A stretch of 64,000 nt of DNA. It comes from Caldisphaera lagunensis DSM 15908. GTDB taxonomy: Archaea > Thermoproteota > Thermoprotei_A > Sulfolobales > Acidilobaceae. Positions 8,847 to 18,113 of the stretch are shown here, piece by piece (position 1 is the stretch's first letter; every line of letters begins with the position of its first letter). Where the stretch lies: the NCBI RefSeq assembly GCF_000317795.1, contig NC_019791.1, positions 868,001 through 932,000 on the forward strand, given 5' to 3'. The notes beneath the pieces are model-generated. The model did not search any database, had not been told where the DNA came from, and was given only the letters and a program-made list of their open reading frames with translations. The translations under genes and the position numbers were made by a program.

Positions 8847-9289
8847 TTTTGGTCACATTGTTATTAATAAATGTTGTAGTTTATAAAGATGTTATTTATG
8901 TTTATAACAAATAGTTAAAGAATCTGATCTAAATTAATATTAATATGTTAAATGCCTAGATTTCTTCAAACATGAATAATTTCTTACGATTTTTATTAAT
9001 TCTTTCATATATGGCAACATAAACTCCAAAAATTTTTCAGGAATTTACTTGTTTCTCTGATATGATACCCTACTCTTTCCTCTTAAAATGCTTTATATTA
9101 TTTTTGCTGTAATCACTATGCAAGACTTTCATAATTGCAAATTTTTCTATGAATTATCATAAAATATATTTAGAATAATGCAAACTATAATACATTGGCT
9201 TTCTCCTCAACAAAGGATTAGTTTCCATTTTGCATATAAATAAAATCTCCTCCTTTTATTAAAAATTTAGAACATAAACTTTATTTTAA
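8847..9289. other. Gene-free stretch
   Basis: This 443-base spacer between the ferritin-like gene and hjc is AT-rich. Every frame is interrupted about as often as chance predicts, and no RNA gene, repeat or clear element was seen. Confidence 0.5.
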
Positions 9290-9754
9290 TTGGTGTTTAT
9301 AATTAAAAGTGTGAGAAAGTTGAGAGTAAAAGCTAAAGCAACAAGACTTGAAAATGATTTAGCAAACCTTCTGTGGGAAAACGGATTCGCTGTTGTTAGA
9401 GGTCCATCGAGCGGTGCTGGCGTATCTAAGAGATATCAGCCAGATTTAATTGCAATAAAAGAAGGGAAAATTTTAGTTATTGAGGTAAAGAGCAAAAGTA
9501 AGGAAGGTCCCTTGTATATAGATTCCTCTCAAATATTAAATTTGTTAGAATTTGCGAAAAGAGCAAATGGTATTCCAATTATAGCGTTTAAATTATCAAG
9601 AAAAGAGTGGAGGTTTCATCTTTTAGATAAGTTAGAGAGCACAGGCGTAAATTTTAAATTGGAAAATCCTTCAGAAGGGTTAAAGTATAGAGATTTAGAG
9701 GAGTTTATGATTAAAAAGCATAAAGAAATTTTGGAATTTATGAAAAATTCTTAA
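9290..9754 (+). CDS. hjc: Archaeal Holliday junction resolvase Hjc
   Basis: Hjc is the dimeric endonuclease that resolves four-way DNA junctions in archaea. The protein shows the full nuclease site of the family: R-L-E-N-D-L at the N-terminus, GFAVVRGPSSGAG, the catalytic aspartate in QPDLIA, the E-V-K of VIEVKSKSK, and a Q on the next helix, followed by FAKRANGIPIIAFKL. The start is uncertain: TTG 9290, GTG 9293 or GTG 9311 (V-R-K-L-R-V). The last fits the family N-terminus best. In Sulfolobales, Hjc works with the ATPase PINA, whose homologue lies 5 kb downstream here. Confidence 0.92.
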   Translation: MVFIIKSVRKLRVKAKATRLENDLANLLWENGFAVVRGPSSGAGVSKRYQPDLIAIKEGKILVIEVKSKSKEGPLYIDSSQILNLLEFAKRANGIPIIAFKLSRKEWRFHLLDKLESTGVNFKLENPSEGLKYRDLEEFMIKKHKEILEFMKNS

Positions 9755-9883
9755 CAATAATTTTAGAATAAAATTTATCTTTAAACAATAAAGGATTTTA
9801 GAATTTAATTAATATCTATTCATAACATTTTATTTTAAAACTTTATGTATTTATGAATACACTTATAAAAATGGGTCGATATT

Positions 9884-11116
9884 ATGGCTAGTAAGATAGA
9901 ATGTGATGTGGAAGAGACCCCTTTGGGAAAATTCCTAACTCCACCCCAACAAGGATATTATATAAGAGTTCCAAAAGGCCTTGTTGATGTGATAACTGAT
10001 ACAACAAATATTAGCGGAGTTGATCCTAAGGGAACAAGCACAATATATAGAGGGTATACAATTGATGATATAGGGGAACATGCAGACTTTTATGAAGCAG
10101 CTCACTTAATTCTTTATGGTCACTTACCAAATGAGGGTGAATATAAGGAAATAAAGAATAAAATAGATACATACAGGGGTCAGATACCAGAAAAAATATT
10201 TGACGCATTAAAATATGTACCTGCAACTCATCCAATGTACTATGCTCAAGTAGCTGTTAGTTTGATGGGTCAATATTATGCTCCTGAATGGAGATTTGAT
10301 AGAGATGAATTATATGATCATGCATTAAGATTAATAGCAGCGATGCCTGTATTTTTTGCAGCTGGTTGGCACCTATCGAGAGATGGTAATTTATACAGGC
10401 CAGATCCAAGTTTGCCCCATGGTAAAGATGCATTAAGAATGATAATTGGAAGAATGCCTACTGATACAGAAGCAAGGGCATTTGAAAGCACCTTAGTTTT
10501 ATACATGGATCACGGATTTAATGCAAGTACATTTACTGTAAGGGTAGTTGCAAGTACATTAACAGATATTTATAGCGCAATAGCAGCTGGAATTGGAGCA
10601 TTGAAAGGGCCATTACATGGAGGAGCTAACGAGCAAGCCATGGCAATGTTCTTAGATGCACAAGCTAAGGCTAAGGCCAAAGGTGTTCCATTAGATCAAT
10701 ATATAGAGGAATACATAAAAGAAAAACTTGCAAAGAAGGAATTAATTATGGGGTTCGGTCACAGAGTGTATAAAGTCCATGATCCAAGAACTGATGTAGC
10801 TGGAAAGTTTGTTAAGCAATTAAAAGATGGAGAAATGTGGCTAAACGTTTTAAAGAAAGCAGAAGAAGTTATGAAGAAAGAAAAGAACTTACCAGCAAAT
10901 ATTGATTTATACACAGGGGTTTTGTATTATCAACTAGGTATTCCAATACCAATGTATACACCAATATTTGCTATGGGAAGAATCGTTGGATGGTCTTCTC
11001 ATTATATAGAACAAGTAGGAGAAGGAGATACAAAGAAAAACAAGATAATGAGGCCAACAGAAGATTACAAAGGTCCTGTTGGACTAAAATATGTTCCGAT
11101 GTCACAAAGAAAGTAA
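9884..11116 (+). CDS. gltA: Citrate synthase
   Basis: This condenses acetyl-CoA and oxaloacetate to citrate. The 410-residue protein carries the catalytic triad region: GPLHGGANEQAM (His near 245), GFGHRVYKVHDPR (His near 293) and the aspartate in NIDLYTG (near 342), plus FAMGRIVGWSSHYIEQ in the C-terminal domain. N-terminal GLVDVITDTTNISGVD and RGYTIDDI are typical of the archaeal/Gram-positive type; related enzymes may also use propionyl-CoA (2-methylcitrate synthase). No clear ribosome binding site precedes the ATG, so the mRNA may be leaderless. Confidence 0.94.
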   Translation: MASKIECDVEETPLGKFLTPPQQGYYIRVPKGLVDVITDTTNISGVDPKGTSTIYRGYTIDDIGEHADFYEAAHLILYGHLPNEGEYKEIKNKIDTYRGQIPEKIFDALKYVPATHPMYYAQVAVSLMGQYYAPEWRFDRDELYDHALRLIAAMPVFFAAGWHLSRDGNLYRPDPSLPHGKDALRMIIGRMPTDTEARAFESTLVLYMDHGFNASTFTVRVVASTLTDIYSAIAAGIGALKGPLHGGANEQAMAMFLDAQAKAKAKGVPLDQYIEEYIKEKLAKKELIMGFGHRVYKVHDPRTDVAGKFVKQLKDGEMWLNVLKKAEEVMKKEKNLPANIDLYTGVLYYQLGIPIPMYTPIFAMGRIVGWSSHYIEQVGEGDTKKNKIMRPTEDYKGPVGLKYVPMSQRK

Positions 11117-11148
11117 TTTTTTTAAATTTTTTGTTTTTTTATTTTTTT
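11117..11148 (+). terminator. T-rich terminator after citrate synthase
   Basis: The stop codon is followed by four runs of 5-7 T residues within 30 bases, the usual form of an archaeal intrinsic terminator. It separates the citrate synthase gene from the convergent ABC permease gene, whose stop lies at its far end. Confidence 0.6.
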
Positions 11149-11983
11149 ATGCTCTTTCCATTGCATTTATGCTTGCAATCATTCCTATAATGAATAAAGC
11201 GGCAGATATAACTATTAATATAACCCAGCTTATCAAATAATTTGAAATTGGTGTTCCTATTAAGTTGTGTCTAACTATATCAGCTGCATATGTTATTGGG
11301 TTAAATTTTGCTATTTCTCGTAACCAGCTTGGCATTTGTTTTAATGGGAATAATGCGCTAGATGCAAACATTAATGGCAAGTTTATTAAATTAACAATTG
11401 CAAACATAATTTCTACATTATCTACATTAAAAGCAATTGCTGCAAAAATACTTACAAAACCTATTGCAATAAGAATTATTGCAATTCCTGCTAATATGAT
11501 ATTTAATGCGTTTATTCCTGAATAGAACCTGAATCCTAAACCATATGCTATTAATAATAGAACAACCTCATAAAACATTATTCTAACTAATGTACCGAAT
11601 ACCTTTGATAAGAATATTCCAGATCTAGGTGTTGGTGTCATTAATAATCTATTTAAATATCCAAGCCTTTTTTCAAAAACCAAATTTGTTCCTCCGAAAA
11701 CGCTTTGGAAGAAACCAAAAACAACTAACATACCGCTTGCTAGATATGTGAAATAGTTTGTTGTTCCAAATAGGTTTAAAAGTTGTTGATTAACGTATTG
11801 AGAAAGCAATGATGAATATTGAGGAGGGATATTAGTTGGAGTAAACATGGAAGCAAAGTTTAGGCTCTTTCCAAATAAGCCTAACCAAAATAGAGGTGTT
11901 ATTAATGATACTATAAATGTACCCCTTCTACTTAACCATTTTTTCAATTCCCTAATAGTTAATGTATAAACCTCCTGCATCAT
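11147..11983 (-). CDS. ABC-2 type transporter permease
   Basis: The 278-residue protein is an ABC-2 family permease: an amphipathic N-terminus (MMQEVYTLTIRELKKWL), a first helix, a long extracytoplasmic loop (about residues 40-90, rich in Q, S and N), and five further hydrophobic segments. The GFFQSVFGG and FEKRLGYLNRLLMTPTPR phrases are typical of the DrrB/YhhJ-like group. It overlaps the upstream ATPase gene by four bases, so the two make one exporter. The substrate is unknown; drugs, lipids or polysaccharide are all possible for this family. Confidence 0.85.
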   Translation of the reverse strand: MMQEVYTLTIRELKKWLSRRGTFIVSLITPLFWLGLFGKSLNFASMFTPTNIPPQYSSLLSQYVNQQLLNLFGTTNYFTYLASGMLVVFGFFQSVFGGTNLVFEKRLGYLNRLLMTPTPRSGIFLSKVFGTLVRIMFYEVVLLLIAYGLGFRFYSGINALNIILAGIAIILIAIGFVSIFAAIAFNVDNVEIMFAIVNLINLPLMFASSALFPLKQMPSWLREIAKFNPITYAADIVRHNLIGTPISNYLISWVILIVISAALFIIGMIASINAMERA

Positions 11984-12981
11984 CTTCTTGCACCCCTTAC
12001 AACTCTCATATATTTAAATCTATCAAATCCTCCTTCATCTTCCTTCAAGCCCTTCCCAGTTAATTCTAAAAAGACCTCCTCTAGATTAGGTTTAACAACT
12101 TTCAGCTCAACAACTTCATGGTCTGATAAAATTTTTATTAATTGAGGTAAAAATTCACTAGATGATTCCGTTTTAATTAGTATTTGTCCATCTACCTTAT
12201 TTGTAGAATTTGGCAATATATCATTTATTTTTGCTATTATTTCATCCATATGATCTGTATCTTTTAATGTTACATAAATTCTATCCCCTTTTATTTTTGC
12301 TTTTAATTCATCAGGGGTTCCAATGGCTATAATTTTCCCATGATCTATTATTGCAACCCTATCTGATAGCGATTCTGCTTCCTCCATATAATGTGTTGTA
12401 AGCAAAACAGTTGTTCCATTTTTCTTCAAATCTCTTATTAATTCCCATATATGCCTTCTTGATTGTACATCTAAACCTACAGTTGGTTCATCTAGAAAAA
12501 CAACAGCAGGATTGTGGACAATGCTCATAGAAACCTCTAATCTTCTTCTCATTCCACCGCTATATTCTCTAACCTTCTTAAATGCACTGTCCCACAGATC
12601 CATAAATTCTAAGGCCCATTTAGCTCTTTCTTCAGCATCTTTTCCTCTATAGCCAAAAAGTTTTGCCATTATCAAAACATTTTCATATCCTGTTAGTTCA
12701 TCATCCGCTGTTAAATCTTGGGGTGAAACTCCTATTAATTTTCTAACATAATACTTTTGTTTAACTATACTATGTCCTAAAATAAATGCGTCCCCCTCTG
12801 TTGGCCTCTTTATGGTTGATAACATACCTATAGTTGTTGTTTTTCCTGCCCCATTAGGACCCAACAATGAAAATACTTCTCCTTTATTTATGTTAAAGTT
12901 AATGTGATCCACTGCAACGAAGTCTCCATATTTCTTTGTTAAATTCTTAACTTCAATTACCGTCTCCATAGTATTCCCCAA
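11980..12981 (-). CDS. ABC transporter ATP-binding protein, DrrA type
   Basis: The 333-residue ATPase partners the ABC-2 permease. It has Walker A GPNGAGKTT, Q-loop SPQDLTADDELT, signature YSGGMRRR, Walker B VVFLDEPTVGLD and switch H in LLTTHYMEEAE. The C-terminal ~90 residues (from KIKGDRIYVTLKD) form the extra domain typical of DrrA-like proteins. The annotated start is TTG 12981, but the ATG twelve bases later (M-E-T-V-I-E-V) matches the family N-terminus better. Gene order is ATPase then permease, overlapping. Confidence 0.9.
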   Translation of the reverse strand: MGNTMETVIEVKNLTKKYGDFVAVDHINFNINKGEVFSLLGPNGAGKTTTIGMLSTIKRPTEGDAFILGHSIVKQKYYVRKLIGVSPQDLTADDELTGYENVLIMAKLFGYRGKDAEERAKWALEFMDLWDSAFKKVREYSGGMRRRLEVSMSIVHNPAVVFLDEPTVGLDVQSRRHIWELIRDLKKNGTTVLLTTHYMEEAESLSDRVAIIDHGKIIAIGTPDELKAKIKGDRIYVTLKDTDHMDEIIAKINDILPNSTNKVDGQILIKTESSSEFLPQLIKILSDHEVVELKVVKPNLEEVFLELTGKGLKEDEGGFDRFKYMRVVRGARR

Positions 12982-13051
12982 TTTAATGTATATAATCTAA
13001 ATATATAAGTTTTTTTATATATCTTAAACATATGTATAAATAATTTATCTT

Positions 13052-14011
13052 ATGAATAATTTTAATAGAAAATATACAGATATTAAACGAGGAAAAATGA
13101 TGGAAAATAAAAAGCAATTGCACGTATCAATAGGAAACATAAATATAGACTTTATTTCATTTATAAACAAAAAGATAAAGATAGATTCAAGTATTGAGTC
13201 AAAAGATGTGTGGATAGGATTAGGAGGAGCAGCAACAAACTATGCAATTGCTGTTTCAAGATTAAATCATGCATCTAAACTAATTGCAAGAACAGGTAAA
13301 GAAATAATTAAGCTAGGCTTCCTAGATAAACTTAAAGAAGAAGGTGTAGACATATCAGATATAAAAATAACTAAAGAAAAGCCCGGGGTTGTTATGATAA
13401 TTGTTAATAGGAGGAACTCAACTAGAACAATGATTTCATCTATAAATGCAAATAAAAGACTTGATTTAAAAGATATAAAAATTGTTGGGGATCACATTCA
13501 TTTTTCAAGCATTAATCCAAGATTGCTAAAGTATTGCAACGATATCAGAAAAATTAATGGAAAAGATGTAACTATCAGTTATGATCCGGGAGGAGAAGCA
13601 TGTTATAATAAAGAAATAATAAATAATTTGCATTTAATTGATTGGCTATTAATTAATGAAAAAGAATTTTCTTGCTTAAATTTGAAAAACAAATTAAATG
13701 AGTTATTTGATAATAGATTGAAATTTGTTGTCATTAAAAAAGGTTCATTAGGAGCAGAAATATTAGAAAAGAATAAGAAAATTTCTGCGAAAATTAATTT
13801 AAATATTAAACAATTAGATCCTACAGGTGCTGGAGATGCATTTGATGCATCTTATAATGTATTTTTTAAAGAGACAAATGATGAAGAATTAGCTTTGAAA
13901 TTTGCTATAGCCTCTGGTTCTTCAAAAGTTGAAAAAATTGGAAGCAGTAATATGCCTTATCTATATGAAATAAATCCTAAGATAAAATTTGTCGAAACTT
14001 TTCATCATTAG
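13052..14011 (+). CDS. PfkB-family (ribokinase-like) sugar kinase
   Basis: A cytoplasmic carbohydrate or nucleoside kinase of the PfkB family: GLGGAATNYAIAVSRL near the N-terminus and the signature DPTGAGDAFDASY, whose aspartate is the catalytic base and whose GAGD forms the anion hole. Residues LLINEKEFSCL and VVIKKGSLGAEI are the usual flanking blocks. Translation probably starts at ATG 13097 or 13100, where GAGG precedes at the right distance, rather than at 13052; that removes 15-16 residues. Substrate not determinable. Its 3' end overlaps the convergent amidohydrolase-like gene by 35 bases. Confidence 0.82.
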   Translation: MNNFNRKYTDIKRGKMMENKKQLHVSIGNINIDFISFINKKIKIDSSIESKDVWIGLGGAATNYAIAVSRLNHASKLIARTGKEIIKLGFLDKLKEEGVDISDIKITKEKPGVVMIIVNRRNSTRTMISSINANKRLDLKDIKIVGDHIHFSSINPRLLKYCNDIRKINGKDVTISYDPGGEACYNKEIINNLHLIDWLLINEKEFSCLNLKNKLNELFDNRLKFVVIKKGSLGAEILEKNKKISAKINLNIKQLDPTGAGDAFDASYNVFFKETNDEELALKFAIASGSSKVEKIGSSNMPYLYEINPKIKFVETFHH

Positions 14012-14855
14012 CTATTTTTTCAGCTAAACTTTCAGCTTCTTTTAAATGTTTTTGTCCAATCCTTAAATGTCCACCTATATCAACCAAAACATCTTCTCCT
14101 GCAATCAAGCTTTCTATTATGGCATTTTCATTATATACGTTTTTTATACAATCTAGATCACATTTGTAAAAATTCATAGCAGGGGGCTTTGATGTATCAT
14201 AAATAACAATTTCAGCATTATTATTTTCTTTTATCACATTAGGAGGTAAACCAGCTAGGGATCTTAACTTTTCGCTTTTTTCATAAATGTTATCAATGCC
14301 TGATATGCTATAACTGTTTTTACCTAAAAGCAACAAGTATTTGCTATCATTATCGCTAATTCCTTCTCCATCACATCCAAAACCTTTAACATCAATTTCT
14401 CCAATTAAACTTGGAGGTATTTTTAAGTCCTTTATACAAGCTGGCTTAGCAATACCATAATACCCGCCAATTTTATCTTTAAGATCTAAAACATAAGAAA
14501 TGTTTATTGCCTCTGCGAAAATTGTTGTAATTCCATGCATATTTAATTCATAAATAGCTGGCAAGGATAATGTAAAAAGATCTCTTTGAGTTAACATTTT
14601 ATAAAATTCAATCCTCTTATTCATTTTTAACTTATAAAATCTCATCAAAAAAATTGGTATATCTGCTATTGCTGAAAGTGATGGAGCAACAATCCTTCCT
14701 TTACCCCCTAATAATAGGGAGGGTTCACTAATTTCATCTGGAACTGGTTGTGTTCCAATTTCTTTTATCTTACCATCTTTTATGAAAACATACCCTTCTT
14801 TAATTAATTCTTTTCCAGTAAATATCGTTGAGCCTGTAATTAGCATTGAGACCAT
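13977..14855 (-). CDS. Amidohydrolase-like protein lacking the metal-binding HxH motif
   Basis: The 292-residue protein has the composite beta-sandwich ends of the amidohydrolase superfamily: LITGSTIFTGKELIKEGYVFIKDGKI at the N-terminus (shown here as separate strands LITGSTIFTG and GYVFIKDGKIKEIG) and NNAEIVIYDTSKPP near the C-terminus. Where active members have V-x-P-G-L-I-D-x-H-x-H, this protein has IVAPSLSAIADIP: neither histidine is present. It is also shorter than usual (380-450), with much of the barrel reduced. It is probably not a hydrolase; a structural or regulatory role, or decay, are possible. The 35-base tail-to-tail overlap with the kinase gene shows how compact the region is. 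Confidence 0.6.
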   Translation of the reverse strand: MVSMLITGSTIFTGKELIKEGYVFIKDGKIKEIGTQPVPDEISEPSLLLGGKGRIVAPSLSAIADIPIFLMRFYKLKMNKRIEFYKMLTQRDLFTLSLPAIYELNMHGITTIFAEAINISYVLDLKDKIGGYYGIAKPACIKDLKIPPSLIGEIDVKGFGCDGEGISDNDSKYLLLLGKNSYSISGIDNIYEKSEKLRSLAGLPPNVIKENNNAEIVIYDTSKPPAMNFYKCDLDCIKNVYNENAIIESLIAGEDVLVDIGGHLRIGQKHLKEAESLAEKIANDEKFRQILS

Positions 14856-14985
14856 TTTTTCACCATTTTTAATCTAATTCGTAAAGTATAAATGTTATAA
14901 ATATTTTTTATTTGATTAGATGTAAGAGAATATATAATATATTACTCTGTTTATATATTAAAAATAGTGTAAGGGGATTTAAAAA

Positions 14986-16563
14986 TTGGTAGAAAATTCA
15001 GGCCTATACTTACTTGATATTGAAGCAATATTAGATGGTAGTGCTAGGAAGGCAATTGAAGAAGGTATGGTTCCTATAGGAAGAGTTGTTATATTAAAAG
15101 ACTTAGTTGAATACTTTTATAATCAGGCCAAGAAAGGTATGAGTGTTGGATTTACAGGGCTTGATGAAATTAAAAAAATTGTTAACATAAAGAAAGGGGG
15201 GATTCAAATAGATATAATCGATTCAGATAAGAAGGTTTTAAAAGAATTAAGTTATGAAGAGATTAAAAAAGAGGTAAGAGATTATGCATGGAAATCAAAT
15301 GCAATAATTATAACTAGCGATTTGATGATGTTAGAATCGTCTGAGGCATTAAATTTACCTGTTTTATATACAGGTTCTAGAAAATATGGAAAATTAAAAA
15401 TAGAGGAATTCTTCGATGAAAAAACAATGAGCGTACATTTAAAAGAAGGTGCATTACCATTAGCAAAGTTAGGAAAACCTGGGAATTGGATATTTGTTAA
15501 ACTTTCAGACAAACAAATGGATAGATCTCAAATTGAGGAAATGTCAAGGGAGATTATAGAAAGAGCATCAACAATGGAAGAAGGTTTTGTTGAAATTGAT
15601 AGACCTGGATCAACAATTATACAGCTTAAAAATTATAGGATAATAATAACTAGACCTCCTTTAAGTGATGGATGGGAAATTACTGCTGTGAGACCAATAG
15701 CAAAGCTTAAACTCGAGGATTACAATTTGCCTGAAAAGTTAATGAAGAGATTATTAGAAAGAGCTGAAGGTATACTAATAAGTGGTTCTCCAGGCGCAGG
15801 AAAAACTACATTTGCACAAGCATTAGCAGAATTTTATTCATCAAAGGGAAAAATTGTTAAAACTATTGAATCCCCAAGAGATATGAGATTACCTCCAGAT
15901 GTTACCCAATACTCAAAAACTTATGCTAATATGACAGAATTGCATGATATTTTACTTTTATCAAGGCCTGATTATACCTTTTTTGATGAGTTAAGAGACG
16001 ACGATGATTTTAAGCTATATGTTGATTTAAGATTAGCAGGAATAGGTATGGTAGGCGTTACTCATGCAACTACCCCCATCGATGCTATACAAAGAATTGC
16101 AACAAGAGTTGAGCTTGGTATGATACCTAGCATAATAGATACAGTTATATTCATTAATAATGGTAGCGTTGAAAAGGTTTATGATGTTGAAATAACAGTA
16201 AAATTGCCAACAGGGTTAAGAGAAGCCGAGTTAGCAAGGCCAGTTGTAGAGGTAAAGAATTTCATAACAGGAGAACTTGAATATGAACTATACACATTTG
16301 GAGAACAAACTATGGTTATTCCAGTAAGGAAAAAGGGAAGAGAAGGGAGAAAATTAGGTAATGAAAACATCTCTGAAGAGGATGCATTAACTATAATTGA
16401 TAAAGTTAATAAAATAATACCAGATGCAAAGGTTGAGATAGGGGAAGGGAGTATTATAATAAGAATTTTAAGACGTTCAAAAGTAACTGCTAGAAAAGTT
16501 AAGGCAATTAAGAAAATAGCAGACCAATATAACTTAGATCTAAAGTTTATACCTTTAGATTAG
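14986..16563 (+). CDS. PIN/KH-domain ATPase (PINA type), Holliday junction branch-migration motor
   Basis: Domain order matches PINA of Sulfolobales: an N-terminal PIN-like domain (residues ~1-140, LLDIEAILDGSARKAIEEG and AIIITSDLMML), a PilT/VirB11-like ATPase core with Walker A SGSPGAGKTT (266-275), IESPRDMRLP, TFFDELRDDDDF as Walker B, and GVTHATTPIDAIQRIATRVELG, and a C-terminal KH-like domain from about residue 465 (DAKVEIGEGSIIIRILRRS). Known PINA forms hexameric rings, promotes branch migration and binds Hjc and Hjm. The TTG start has GGGGA about nine bases upstream. Hjc is encoded 5 kb away on the same strand. Confidence 0.88.
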   Translation: MVENSGLYLLDIEAILDGSARKAIEEGMVPIGRVVILKDLVEYFYNQAKKGMSVGFTGLDEIKKIVNIKKGGIQIDIIDSDKKVLKELSYEEIKKEVRDYAWKSNAIIITSDLMMLESSEALNLPVLYTGSRKYGKLKIEEFFDEKTMSVHLKEGALPLAKLGKPGNWIFVKLSDKQMDRSQIEEMSREIIERASTMEEGFVEIDRPGSTIIQLKNYRIIITRPPLSDGWEITAVRPIAKLKLEDYNLPEKLMKRLLERAEGILISGSPGAGKTTFAQALAEFYSSKGKIVKTIESPRDMRLPPDVTQYSKTYANMTELHDILLLSRPDYTFFDELRDDDDFKLYVDLRLAGIGMVGVTHATTPIDAIQRIATRVELGMIPSIIDTVIFINNGSVEKVYDVEITVKLPTGLREAELARPVVEVKNFITGELEYELYTFGEQTMVIPVRKKGREGRKLGNENISEEDALTIIDKVNKIIPDAKVEIGEGSIIIRILRRSKVTARKVKAIKKIADQYNLDLKFIPLD

Positions 16564-16579
16564 GAGGAAAAATTATTTA

Positions 16580-18091
16580 ATGATAAGTAATACCATATTA
16601 TCATTTTTATATATTGGGTTGATCATATTAATATCTAAAGTTCTAGAGGAGGCTTTGAAGAGATTTTATGTACCAGCATTTGTTAGCATAATAGTTTCTG
16701 GAATAATACTTGGACCAGCTGTTTTGAAATTTATAATCCCAAACCAATCAATAAATTTCTTATCTCAATTAGGTATTACTTTTATTTTATTTTTAGCAGG
16801 GGTAGAAGAATTTACTTTAGATAAGAAACCTAATTTAAGAATATTTGTTTCTTCTCTTATCCAAGTCTTCATTCCATTAATTTTTATTTTATTATTATTT
16901 AAAATATTAAATATAAATGAAGCCTTAATTCTAGCAATTCCATTGGCTATGACAAGTACTGGTCCATTAGCTAGAGCTTTATCAGAAATTAACATATCAA
17001 AAACAGAAATAGGAAATACACTATTTTATCAAGCAATAATAACAGAAATAATATTTATTGTATTGTTTGTAGGTTTTAGTCAAAAGGGAAGGATTTTAGA
17101 GGCATTTATTGGAACATCAATTGTTGTAATAGCAATATTTGCCTTAGGGCAGCTATATTCAAAAATTTTTGCAAAGGTAATGCACATTCTTAAGGCTAGA
17201 GAAATAGAAACTGCATTAATAATTTCTATTATTTTAATAGTTGGCTATTTTTCAGATTATTATGGATTTAACGCAGCTATATCAGCATTATTTTTAGGTT
17301 ACCTTTTTAGAGATTATTTCAAAGATAGACCTGAAATAATTGAAAGAATAAGAGGTATAACTTATGGATTTTTTGAGCCCATATTTTTTGCAGATATAGG
17401 CTTAGAAGTAGTTAAAATAACACCTGATATTGTATTTATATCTTTATCATTAATTGCTATAATAATGCTTACAAAAATTCTCTCAGGTTATTTATCAGCA
17501 AATATTATCAAATTAGATGATAAATGGCTAAATTCATGGGCTCAAACAGCAAAAGGAGGAGTAGATACTTCCCTTTTATTGGTCTCTTTATTAAGCGGTT
17601 TTATAAACAATCAACAATATTCTTTTTCTGTTTTAGCAATAGCTGTTGTTGCAATACTTTCTCCAATATTTTTAAGAAAATATAAGATTGTAGGAGAAGA
17701 AAAAATGAATATAAAATTATCAATGCCTTTATCTTCTCTTAAAAATGATAATTATGATATAGTTTATTGTGATACAAGTTTATCAGAAGTTGCAAAAATT
17801 TTTTCAAAAAAGGATATATCTGAAATAATTGTAGTAAATCGTGACAAAATTCCAATAGGAGTTTTTTCAGTTAAGAATTTAATATACATAGATTCTTATA
17901 ATTATGAATCAACAATAGTATGCGATACTTATTTGAAACCAGTTGATGCATTGCTTTATAACAATACAATAGGCGATGCTATGAGAAAAATAAGGGATAA
18001 TGATTTATCTGTTATAGCTGTAATAGATAAAGAAAAAAAACTATTATTCCCAGTTTATAGGAAGGATTTATTAAAACTACTTAACAAATAA
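16580..18091 (+). CDS. Kef/NhaP-type cation:proton antiporter with C-terminal CBS pair
   Basis: The first ~375 residues are a monovalent cation:proton antiporter-2 domain with about 12 hydrophobic segments (ISKVLEEALKRFYVPAFVS, FILFLAGVEEFTLDK, FFEPIFFADIGLEV). Residues ~390-503 form two CBS-like halves (SLSEVAKIFSKKDISEIIVV and GDAMRKIRDNDLSVIAVIDK), which in other transporters bind adenine nucleotides and gate transport. No TrkA-N/RCK domain is present. The gene follows PINA by 16 bases, with AGGAGG-like GATTAGGAGG just ahead, so it may be in the same transcript. The transported ion is not known. Confidence 0.87.
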   Translation: MISNTILSFLYIGLIILISKVLEEALKRFYVPAFVSIIVSGIILGPAVLKFIIPNQSINFLSQLGITFILFLAGVEEFTLDKKPNLRIFVSSLIQVFIPLIFILLLFKILNINEALILAIPLAMTSTGPLARALSEINISKTEIGNTLFYQAIITEIIFIVLFVGFSQKGRILEAFIGTSIVVIAIFALGQLYSKIFAKVMHILKAREIETALIISIILIVGYFSDYYGFNAAISALFLGYLFRDYFKDRPEIIERIRGITYGFFEPIFFADIGLEVVKITPDIVFISLSLIAIIMLTKILSGYLSANIIKLDDKWLNSWAQTAKGGVDTSLLLVSLLSGFINNQQYSFSVLAIAVVAILSPIFLRKYKIVGEEKMNIKLSMPLSSLKNDNYDIVYCDTSLSEVAKIFSKKDISEIIVVNRDKIPIGVFSVKNLIYIDSYNYESTIVCDTYLKPVDALLYNNTIGDAMRKIRDNDLSVIAVIDKEKKLLFPVYRKDLLKLLNK

Positions 18092-18113
18092 AAATTTCCG
18101 TTTTTTCTAATTT

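Noticed and set aside
8940-9200. Possible decayed gene on the minus strand between the ferritin-like gene and hjc
   Set aside because: Stop frequency is at chance level and no motif is recognisable.
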